Positions 21,382 through 29,926 of a stretch of 29,926 nt of DNA are shown one piece after another. The notes below the pieces were generated by a model. It searched no databases, had not been told where the DNA came from, and was given only the letters and a program-made list of their open reading frames with translations. Origin of the DNA: Echinostoma caproni (Eukaryota > Platyhelminthes > Trematoda > Plagiorchiida > Echinostomatidae); NCBI GenBank assembly GCA_900618425.1, contig UZAN01043140.1, forward strand, positions 11,472 through 41,397, read 5' to 3'. The translations under genes and the position numbers were made by a program. Numbering within the stretch: position 1 is the first letter of the stretch; the number at the start of each line of letters is the position of its first letter.

Positions 21382-21948
21382 TTTCTGTTCGCTGACAAAT
21401 ACGATGAAGCTGTTCGTGTACAACCTGTCGGAGATTTGAGGATACAAACACTAGTTGTGAATTCAGAGTTGATGGTTCGTTCGACGTCTAGAATTTTTAG
21501 GGCTACCTGTTTCCTTATCATTAAATTGGAGCCAATATTTGCTAACAAAATATTTCCTTTTGTAAACAAAAGGCGAATCTCAAATCCAAAGATAATGTTC
21601 TATTTGCAGTGTTCGAGGATCATACACGTAAGTGTGTTTGGCATTTTGTATCTTGATAATGAGATATTAGTGCATGTAAATACAAAGTATTCATTGTAGC
21701 ATAATATCTCCATCACACCTATGCGAATTCGTTTCACAAGAGGTGAAAATATGCTCTTAAAACTAAGGACCACTAGTTTTCGGAATCACTCTTGGAAAAG
21801 ACTGTCGCTAATATGGACAAAATGTGGCTTGCAGTTCATAGAACTTTATTTTGGTAACATTGTACTTGTTTCCGTTTTGGCTATTCTGTCTGTACCAGTT
21901 GGGGTAAACACCAAATGTGTCCAAGATCGGTGCGCTCCCGAAAACTGA
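21382..21948 (+). pseudogene. LINE reverse transcriptase C-terminal remnant
   Basis: One frame is open from 21382 to TGA 21946-21948 with a single stop (TAG 21697). About 13 would be expected over 189 codons. It starts FLFADKYDEAVRV, matching the LFADD..K motif of LINE reverse transcriptases with the second Asp replaced by Lys. It then has LRIQTLVVNSEL (family LQ.DL..L). RRISNPKIMFYL and RIIHVSVFGIL follow, like the NP...YL....+..V..F..LG block. SFRNHSWKRLSLIW lies near the end, like SFVRPHLEYCS.+W. The order and spacing fit CR1/jockey-type elements. The lost catalytic Asp and the stop show it is dead. Confidence 0.5.
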
Positions 21949-22114
21949 TGCCAATGCAATCGTATTTGGCAACTATATTTTTCCAAATTCATGTCCAACT
22001 AAGTCAATTATTTACCGAAGTTTGCCTGTTCGTGACACTGTTGCCTGTCAAACGTTTCTTGTTCGCAGTGAGAATGGCGGGTGCGTGACAGGTTGTTCCG
22101 AGTCGCTTATTTAA
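21917..22114 (+). other. Cysteine-containing open frame overlapping the LINE end
   Basis: A second frame, open from GTG 21917 to TAA 22112, overlaps the end of the LINE-like frame. It includes NSCPTKSIIYRSLPVRDTVA and ENGGCVTGCSESLI. It may be the shifted continuation of the same element or an unrelated frame. No family was recognised. Confidence 0.15.
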
Positions 22115-22673
22115 ATAATTAGTTCCTGATATCTACCAAAATGTCTTGCTTCAGTAGAAGCAATCATAACAGTGTAACAGTCCAGCAGTAAAAAATATGG
22201 AAGCTATGTGAGATTATGTTTGCGTGATCAACCAACACCGATTTTGCTTCTGTCAGGTTTCAAGAGAAAAAATAAAGGTAGAGAAAAGCAGTCAGAAATT
22301 ATTGATATCTTTTGTGAAAGATGACTTCCAACTATGGTGCCTGTTGAACAGAATTTATCATGTAAAAAAGCAGGAAAAAGCAAAACTGTTCACAAATCGG
22401 CAGTTTCATCAAACACATTGGCCATAATGCGATGTACGTACGTGACATTTTGTAATAATTCTTTTCGAGACCACATAGGCAAAGTATGATCCCACTATCG
22501 GTTTAAGTTATCACTAACTTTTCTTGTGTCCGTTATTCCACATACCAGAATACGTATTAATAAGATGTTCGAAAGTGAGAGTTTGTTCACAAAGCTATTC
22601 TTTTTCCCCGGAATTAAGTTTACTCGAAGGATTTTCTGTTTGAACAAGTTGTAACGCAAATAAAGTACCCTAG

Positions 22674-22865
22674 AATGATAAGCGAAAAATCAGGTTTGAT
22701 ATATTAAACCAATTAGACAAACAGTGCGCGGTAGTCCCGGTTTATATTGATAAGAAATTGGGACCGTGCTACATTCTTGCCAAGGTGCACAATAGTGAAG
22801 TGGATACCAAAATGACATTTACCACTGAAATCGAAAACACTACCGACGGGTCATTCTTTGAGTGA
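22674..22865 (+). pseudogene. Possible Penelope-like element reverse transcriptase fragment
   Basis: The frame is open for 63 codons from 22674 to TGA 22863. It contains VVPVYIDKKLGPCYILAKVH, then MTFTTEIENTTDGSFF. Penelope-like reverse transcriptases have a RY(V/I)DD motif followed about 20-28 residues later by (I/V).FT.E.E..G.LPFLD. Here YIDD has become YIDK, and FT.EIE...GS.F keeps the spacing. The segment is short and the rest of the domain is not found. It is interesting because hammerhead motifs, as suspected at 2404, are known in this element class. Confidence 0.33.
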
Positions 22866-25402
22866 ATTTCGTTCGGTAAGGTATCGATTAGTAATTAGGT
22901 TGTAGAAGAACTCCGAGAGATAACAAACCAGTGAACGGTTGTCAGCTATAACATTCACGTAAACCACTGAGTTATGCTTAAACATCGAACTCCAACCGTA
23001 AGTTAGTTCAGCACGAAACATAGCTATGAGCTTTTCGCTGTTTGATAAAGATCCGGTAGGTAGCGCGAAGTGCTATCCATCAATAAGAGGAATGCAATCT
23101 TGCGCGGTTGATTGTTCTGCATTACATTTGGGAAAAACACGAGATTCGAGATGCTGATCAAGAAAGTTAAATAAACGATTCTTAAGGTGAAAAATGCAAA
23201 ATGAAGGTAATGTTGTTGGTTTTCAATAAAACAAAAGTATGGATGATACTTAGACGCAATTCATATAGAAAAAAATAATTTTGAGGATGTTTCGAACGCT
23301 GACAGTGTTAAATATCCATAATGCACCGAGGTAAAGCCTTGAAACCCTCACCTGGCTCTTTTCTTAGGAGTATAAACCAGAGCCAGTCAGTGATTGACGT
23401 TTGTTGTTATGACTGGTCTTCGACACTCGGATGAAAATGTCAAACTGCCCAGCACATATCTAGAAAAGGGATGAAGAACAGTCAAAATAACTTTCAATAT
23501 TGATCACACAACGATTACATTAGCCATAACATAGAATATCAAACTCAATTAACTCAATGTCTAAAACGAATAAGGCACATACTCCGGTCGTTCGGAAAGA
23601 AAGAGGAACGGAATCTGACATGACATTTTAGAACTGGAAGAACACAAGGTTGTAAAATATAACATGATAATCCATTATTGGGTTTATTCCCGAAAACTTC
23701 AGTTTCACTTGTACACAACAGCTCTAATTATGTTCCCATTGGCATGATAAGACACTTTGGGATATTGGGCTAATCCAGGGTCGGTAATCCATCATTGGAA
23801 GATTTCCAGACATGACTCTATATGTGTCAGATTGGTTTGAATGTAAAACACGTACAGAATGGTTCTGAAACACGGATTTTGCAGCAATTCATCGAAAGAG
23901 TTCCTGGAGCTATTATGTTAGTTTAAAAGTAACTGATGATATATATAAGGCTCTCATTTCCCTTAAAAAGTCAAAATTATACTTTATGAGTTGTTTTCGG
24001 GCGAAATGGGAATTGAGTATCGGAGAGGAAACAAACTCTTTTAGGTTCTTATGGCATTTCCAGAAGAGGGATATGAATTGTGGAAAGAGGGTTGTGTCGG
24101 AAAAATGATCCAACTGGAGAATAACACGTGAATGTAACAAATTGATAAAATATGTGTTTGGTAACGTGAATAAACTTGCATTTCCTTAATTCTGCAATGA
24201 TGTTAGTCTGAATAACATTGTAATGTCAAGGAAGTAAATAGACGATGAAATCCCATTCAGGGTTTTTATATGATACAACTTGCTCGCCAATGAGGCGATT
24301 CATGAAACAATCTGGTGCAAATATAAGGAGCTGTTAGCCCTTTCCAAGCGTAAAATGCAGTTTCAGGAAACGTTATGACCTATAAGCGGTAACATTTGTG
24401 AGCTTCGCCAAACCACCGAGGAAACTGATTAGCTTTTGTCAGAGATACAGGTTGATTCAACTTCCTTAGGTAGCCTTAAATAGAACTCAACTGACTTTTG
24501 TCTAAGTGAAGAAAGAAAGCGAATTAATAATGATTTAAAGTGAGACTGNGAGGGTTAGGGAAAACAACTAACAACGTGCAAGTCAAGTCATCGATATCTT
24601 GTGTGTGATACTTGAATGTAGTTTGAATCAAAGTAGTGATTTGATTGTGAATTCAGACAGCCATGCATTTGTGGTGACCTGTAATGTCACTTACAGTGAT
24701 GTGCTGAAAACATGTTATTTTCAGGCTAGTAATTCCCGTGCTCTAAAAGACTATTTCAATGAAACTACTTTCCGCTGACACTATGAATAAAGTTACACAG
24801 ACATTTCAAGAACCTTATTTTATTTGTTTGAATTTACGCATCTTGGAATGAATAAGCACCCATATGTATTGTGTGATTACGAGTTTTAAAGCTCATGGTT
24901 AAGTGTGTCTTTCGACATTTCTACTTCCGGTTAATTTTGGGCTCAAAATCCTCATTCGGGATGACGAATATTACTTATTATACTTTCCCTTTGTTATTAG
25001 AATAGATTTAAAAGTTTTATTTTTCAAATGCACAAGATTGTTGCAGAAGGAAACCTTAACAACAATGTGTGACACAGGTAAAATCAGCTGATCGCAGTTT
25101 TCTCATTGATTCAAGCAATTCTGACCATACCCTTTACTCAACAGGGAAGCAACTATTTTGGTGTCATCCCGGTAAGTTTGCAGTGACTCACAAATATTTA
25201 TCACAAATTTGAACAATATTAATAGTGCCCTTTTTAAATTGCTGCTCGAGAATAATATTGTAAAGTTCGTTTGGCTGCTGGATAGCACACAAGGTAGGTC
25301 ACAAATATTTTGACTACCTTGTGAAACTGATTTTTGTGAAAAAACCAAATATTCAAAGCATTATAAAATTTTAAAAGCCGACAGTCTTGTTCTAGACCGT
25401 GT
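22866..25402. other. Stretch without a supportable gene
   Basis: Frequent stops on both strands. A minus-strand frame at 23913-24140 and a short interrupted plus-strand frame near 24390-24540 (ELRQTTEETD and LLSEIQVDST) are protein-like but unidentified. One N is at 24549. No RNA gene was seen. Confidence 0.4.
24549..24549. other. Ambiguous base N
   Basis: A single N in GAGACTGNGAGGG. There is no repeat around it, so it is most simply a consensus uncertainty. Confidence 0.95.
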
Positions 25403-25516
25403 ATGAAGTTAAAAGAACATTTGTCTATTTCTCTGAGAAAGCCGGATAACTTTCAAAAACTACTCTTTCGTGTTTGCGCACAGCACCCAGACAGTGTTTT
25501 ACACTGTACAGAGTAA
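25403..25516 (+). CDS. Small ATG-started open frame, 37 aa, unknown
   Basis: ATG 25403 to TAA 25514-25516. The product is MKLKEHLSISLRKPDNFQKL followed by LFRVCAQHPDSVLHCTE, mostly charged and soluble-looking. There is no acceptor, donor or poly(A) context to support it. It could be a small exon or chance. Confidence 0.12.
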   Translation: MKLKEHLSISLRKPDNFQKLLFRVCAQHPDSVLHCTE

Positions 25517-25534
25517 AATCGGCATACAACTAAT

Positions 25535-25732
25535 TTAACTATCACGTCGACAGATTGGCGCAACATGCTCCTGCTGGTTTCCATCACGATGTAAAGAATT
25601 CCATCCCGTGGATATCACCGGAGTTTCTGAAATTCTTTTCGCGGTGTCATAGTCCGTGTTGAGGGAATAACGTACATCTACCGTCGGACAGGTAACCGGA
25701 ACCATTTCTGTGCCAACCGAACCACGAGACAA
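25535..25732 (-). CDS. Candidate exon, minus strand, unknown
   Basis: Open for 65 codons on the minus strand and clearly richer in G+C than its surroundings. An acceptor-like CAG lies inside the left part of the frame, just before AAATGGTTCC. The stretch after it includes VPVTCPTVDVRYSLNTDYDT and ends EHVAPICRRDS then TAA. Codons such as CCG, ACG and GCG are frequent here and rare elsewhere in the window. No family was recognised. Confidence 0.22.
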   Translation of the reverse strand: MSRGSVGTEMVPVTCPTVDVRYSLNTDYDTAKRISETPVISTGWNSLHRDGNQQEHVAPICRRDS

Positions 25733-28700
25733 TGTTTAACAAAAAACACCACAATGAATGATCTATTTCTAGAAACTGCTTTCTCCAGTGGTAGTTTTGC
25801 AAATTCGATTTTTTACCCTTATATTTCGAAAGAGATGGGTCCGCATTGAGTTACTCAAAACCAGTTTATTTCTGTGAGATTTTATTTTTGACGAAGAATA
25901 TTGTAATTTTATTTTGAATACACATCATGTTTTATAAGCGGCTTACTAACTGGTCACTCAATTAGAACTCATCTGAAATAAAAACAGAAATAAATAATTG
26001 TGAAACTGTGTATTGTATGTTCATGGAGGTCGACCACGGGTTTCAGTGGACGACCGCTGTACTCTTCCATCCGAATCGGCAGTCAAAAGACAGAAACTAA
26101 AACCGCTGCATGAAAATGCATGATTATTTAGAGTATCAAGGGTGGATTAGCCCCTTCAATTGTTTAGAGACACCAGGCACTGTTGATGAATACATGATTA
26201 TTGTTCGGAAAAACAGAAAATGCATGAAATGTTATCTTGCAGGGAACTCACACGAATTTTCTAGTTGATTATCCTTACTGGACATGTTTCTTTAACATTA
26301 TAAGACGTTAACCATACAATCATTCCTTACAAAACTAGCGCACACAATGAATATCAATCTGCCTGAGAGCTCCAAAGGCCGAATACGTATAAAGGTAACA
26401 GAAAGCATACTGCTAGACTTTTTGTTGTAAGGAAGCAAAGGGTTTAGTACTTAGTACAGAACTAAAGGGAACTAGACGTTAATCAAAATAAGTATCTCTA
26501 GCTAAGTGAAGTGTATAAAATGAAGTCGTGGAGATAAGCGATTTCAGCGAATAAATACAGCCTTCCCTTTTTCATTCTCAAATTGTTTAACATAGATTTC
26601 GAACCCCACATTGCATGACAATCGGAGTATTTAGTTAAGCCAACAAGCCAATATAAATTTACTTCGGACTCGGTTCGTTAAACCGTAACTTTTACTGTAA
26701 ATTGGTACAAAAACTCAACTAATGCATCGGGATATTGATTTATAAAACTGTTGAAAATCAGTAATTCATGAAAACGAAAATGACGCTTACCATGCACATT
26801 TACTGAGCAAGAGCAACGTTCTTCAATCTTTTAACGGCCTAATGATCTTCAGGTATGAGGAATTAGAGTTGAAAATAAATATTCCAAGTAATGTAACAAA
26901 GACTTACTATTTTACACTGATCAGATAACTTTATTTGTGATAACATATGTGTATTGCTGTACTCAAGCAAGGTTCATGCAGTAAACTGAGTGTGTAAAAT
27001 AGTTACAGCGAAGTGTGTTAGGATTCATCTGCTTTTCCTAATTTTGTCAAGATCACATTTTGTATTCATATCTAGTATTCACGCAGTCTTCATTCAAAAA
27101 AACTTTCTGTTGCTGCACTTTACTCATCTTCTTTATGGTCATGCATTTTCTAGCACTGGCACTGCACAATAACTAATTATCAATCTTCAACCCGATGTTT
27201 CACGGTCTGCGCACACGGTGTAGTTCAGAGGTTACTTTCCTTGAACTTTGGTATTTAGAGCCTGAAATAGTTCACTTAATTATTTAGGTTTTTTTTGGTA
27301 TCTCCGTGGTACTCCCATTTATGGCTAAAAAGCCCTTTTTCAAATTCTCAGACCTATTATAATAACGAAAACGCTTATACATATGTTCAATTGCTTTTGA
27401 AATCCGGAATGTCTTGGTGTTTGTGCACTATCAAGACTGCATTGCGTTTTACTGCTAGTAATATGAGAAATGCACGTTGCACATGAGCTGGTTCAGATTG
27501 TGACTTGGTTTTACTATTCCTAGAAGATCATAAGTGCTCCTCATACGCTACAAAATTCAATTAGTTAACGTTGAGCAACGGTAAAATGCAAGCACCTGCT
27601 ATCCTAGGGGGAGTAAATCCAGTTTATTTAGCCTTCATCAATCGGATTTATTTAAATCACTGGTACAAACAGAATATATACTAAAAAGGGCGCTTTGGTG
27701 TTCACATATCCGTACACATCCACGGTTTATTGAGAATGGTCAATGAGCTCACCATAATTTTGCATTTCTATTTGGGAAAAACCGGAAAGAAGCAGTTTTT
27801 GAGCCTAATAAGCTCACTGATACAGTTATAATCAGAATTTCTTCGCTTGGAAAAAATACAAGATTTTCACAGGGTAGGTTTTGAATTTTCTCAAATAGAG
27901 GTAAATGTAACGGCTAGTGATGGTAGACACGTATTTCTTATTGTCATCAATTTCTATTTAAATCCAAGTGTTCAAAGGTGACTACGAACTTTGAAATTAA
28001 ACATTCATCAAACTTCATATTAGCCCTTTTGCATAGTTGCTCTTTAGTCTGGGAAACAACTGGTTGTGCATGTGCCTATTCAGTTGGTCGATATAATCAA
28101 AGTATGTCGGTGAAGAGCAACTGAATCTGTGCAATGAGACGTATTTCACCGGTCTTCAAACGGGGAATGCGTTGAGACTTGCTGATACTTTTATCTTAGG
28201 CAGGTAGAATCACGCCTAACAGCTCATCAGTCACCAAAGGATTGTTAGGTATGACATGGCTTTCGAGGTAGTAGTACATGGTTTTTGTACTTCAATCACA
28301 ATCCAGGCAGCATGATATAATAAAATAGAACTTTCTGCTAACGATCTTGTGAATACGTTGACGATCGCAGTTTACAGCATTTTTCTTTGATGCGTTTACT
28401 GCTCCGTTTGAGAGGCACTCTTCATTGAATGCAAAAGGTCATTTGTGAACTGGATAAGCAATTCTGTTTAATGTACATCTACGACTGTACCGCATCCAGC
28501 TCCATGCGAAGCATTTTTACCATGACCAACAGCACCGATGATCAATCAGATCGGACGACAATGTAATTGACACAGAGGTAACACTTTGTAGTCCGGTGCC
28601 AGTAACTCCGTTCTACGCCTCCTTTTTCCCTTTGGGAAACTCGGAATAGCTTAACTATTCTTGCACAGGAGCAGCACAGTCGCTTCTTCCATAAGTGAAT

Positions 28701-29347
28701 GTATTAGGCGAGATACAATAGAGGCTAAATATTATATTGGTTAAATGCTTAACATAGAACAATTTAAAAATTCAAGAAAAAAAACATGAACAGCAATAAT
28801 GTGGGATTTCCTTTTGCCTAAATGCATTCATCAACATGGTCAAATTAATTTCTAGTGATAATGAATTTATCCTAGCATTATTTGGCTTGCGATTCATTTC
28901 AACAGAAATTGTGAACATATAACGAATATGTACTCCAACTCTTGACTGCAATATTGGGCAAGGCTTATTTATCCGTCAAAGGAATAGGAAAATAAATCAA
29001 AAGTTACAGATTTTCAAAGCTTCAAACAGTGATGTTTAAACGGTAAATATCGTTCGCCTATGGCCTCGTAATTCATAGGTGAAAACCAAGAAACCGTCAA
29101 AGAAACAAGAATTAACCGCACACACTTTTCGGAAATGTTATGGTATCAGCAATGAATAAAGTGGGAAAGCTTATTATCATAATCACTTGTTTACCCACCG
29201 GAGATAATGAATGTATTTTCAGCTATTTCCGGTTTTCAAGGTAATCATTTTTGAAAATATTCCACTGCTTCATTTTCCACACAGGTTTATATAAAACGTT
29301 GGATGCAATATTGTCAAATATTAACGTTCTTACGATCCTTACTGGGG
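25733..29347. other. Long stretch without a supportable gene
   Basis: AT-rich with frequent stops. A tRNA-like B-box resemblance on the minus strand near 26597 fails on T-arm pairing. Short frames at 26990-27172 and 27295-27486 show no motif. The slightly G+C-richer part at 28240-28680 was read in several frames without finding a recognisable domain. Confidence 0.4.
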
Positions 29348-29500
29348 TTAGGGAGGAAACATATGTTTCCCGCTCGTGCGATCCGAAAGCCCGTTGACTT
29401 CTTTTGACGCTCTTTTAATCTCGTTTCTACACACATCAATGTTCTTTTTTGCGGCAAAAACATCATAGGCCAGTGGTTCATTAGTAATGTGTTCATTTGC
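29348..29500 (-). CDS. Candidate exon, minus strand, helical protein, unknown
   Basis: The minus-strand frame is open from 29500 to TAA at 29348-29350 (50 residues). It reads NEPLAYDVFAAKKNIDVCRN, then EIKRASKEVNGLSDRTSGKH. The spacing of hydrophobic residues suits an amphipathic helix. Immediately upstream on this strand is a pyrimidine-rich ACATTCTCTTCCTGAG, a possible acceptor. A different frame over the same bases is also open (29314-29496), so the phase is uncertain. It may belong with the next candidate at 29714-29911. Confidence 0.28.
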   Translation of the reverse strand, partial: ANEHITNEPLAYDVFAAKKNIDVCRNEIKRASKEVNGLSDRTSGKHMFPP

Positions 29501-29620
29501 TCAGGAAGAGAATGTTAAAGGATGACGAAAAACATTGTACATATACAACATGGATACTAAGCTTGAAAAGATATCATGTGGTTGTTTGTCAAAATGTAAT
29601 ACAAATGTATTTTACAGAAA

Positions 29621-29635
29621 TTTATTTATTTATTT
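29621..29635. repeat. TTTA tetranucleotide microsatellite
   Basis: Between three and four TTTA units, ending in a TTTAAAT palindrome. Confidence 0.85.
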
Positions 29636-29713
29636 AAATGAATCAGGGATATGAATTCAGTTCAGCAGAAACTGTTAAATAAACTGCCTTTGTTTTATGC
29701 AGTTGCAATTGCT

Positions 29714-29911
29714 TCATTTTAGATTGATCCGAACGTTCGACAAAGTTTTAACCACGCTAACCGCAGCGGTACATAAAGATTCGCTCATTTTTTGTGATGT
29801 TTTGGAATTCTGTTCTTCAACCTCACTCATATATGGCATGTGCATGAGTGGTGAACGTTGCGTTGCTACAACGTAGCACGCCATGAAGATATCGGTTGAT
29901 GAGCATCTCAA
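29714..29911 (-). CDS. Candidate exon at the window edge, minus strand, unknown
   Basis: Open to TGA at 29714-29716, with a stop (TGA) about 10 bases upstream near the window end. It contains SEVEEQNSKTSQKMSESLCT followed by AAVSVVKTLSNVRINLK, a soluble and probably helical stretch. The right part (29820-29925) is also open in another frame, beginning MMRLEMLINRYLHGVLRCSN. The region is CG-rich compared with the rest of the window. With 29348-29500 it may form part of a spliced gene extending beyond the window. Confidence 0.25.
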   Translation of the reverse strand: MRCSSTDIFMACYVVATQRSPLMHMPYMSEVEEQNSKTSQKMSESLCTAAVSVVKTLSNVRINLK

Positions 29912-29926
29912 GCCGCATCATTTTGT

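Noticed and set aside
26580..26660. Possible tRNA or tRNA-derived SINE on the minus strand (GGGGTTCGAAATC box B resemblance)
   Set aside because: The bases around the box do not form a T-arm stem, the D-arm region does not pair, and there is no acceptor stem.
1..29926. CRISPR array, operons, bacterial promoters or a prophage
   Set aside because: No regularly spaced direct repeats, no clustered long frames, no ribosome-binding sites. Composition and intron-like structure are eukaryotic.

Overview
The window looks like AT-rich eukaryotic intergenic or intronic DNA from an invertebrate. CG dinucleotides are common, there are no operons or ribosome-binding sites, no complete gene is visible, and no open frame starting at ATG exceeds about 110 codons. 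The retroelement mix would suit a flatworm such as a schistosome-type trematode, but that is inference with no species-specific marker behind it. Two N bases (10127, 24549) show it comes from an assembly.

Most of what can be recognised is transposable-element debris. In order: a possible splice-bounded exon (832-942); a very short mariner-like fragment (1109-1192); a 50-bp inverted repeat holding a hammerhead-ribozyme-like core (2344-2474); a frameshifted LINE reverse transcriptase on the minus strand (3830-4153); an unidentified decayed frame of about 290 codons (8125-8991); a second of about 290 codons (11055-11918); the clearest element, a Ty3/gypsy reverse transcriptase connection region (12247-12765); possible gypsy RNase H debris (14899-15340); a possible minus-strand gypsy integrase (17576-18166); a pyrimidine-rich block ending in overlapping poly(A) signals (18845-19320); LINE reverse-transcriptase pieces on the plus strand (19328-20383 and 21382-21948); a possible Penelope-like fragment (22674-22865); and exon-like short frames at the right edge on the minus strand (29348-29911).

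Nothing shows that these pieces work together. They look like separately decayed insertions. Protein-family calls come from reading translations by eye against remembered family motifs, so they need profile searches. The interrupted-frame observations do not depend on family identity and are the firmer evidence. Stretches not mentioned (most of 4200-8120, 8992-10400, 12770-14270, 22870-25400 and 25730-29340) show no gene, tRNA or rRNA that I can support.
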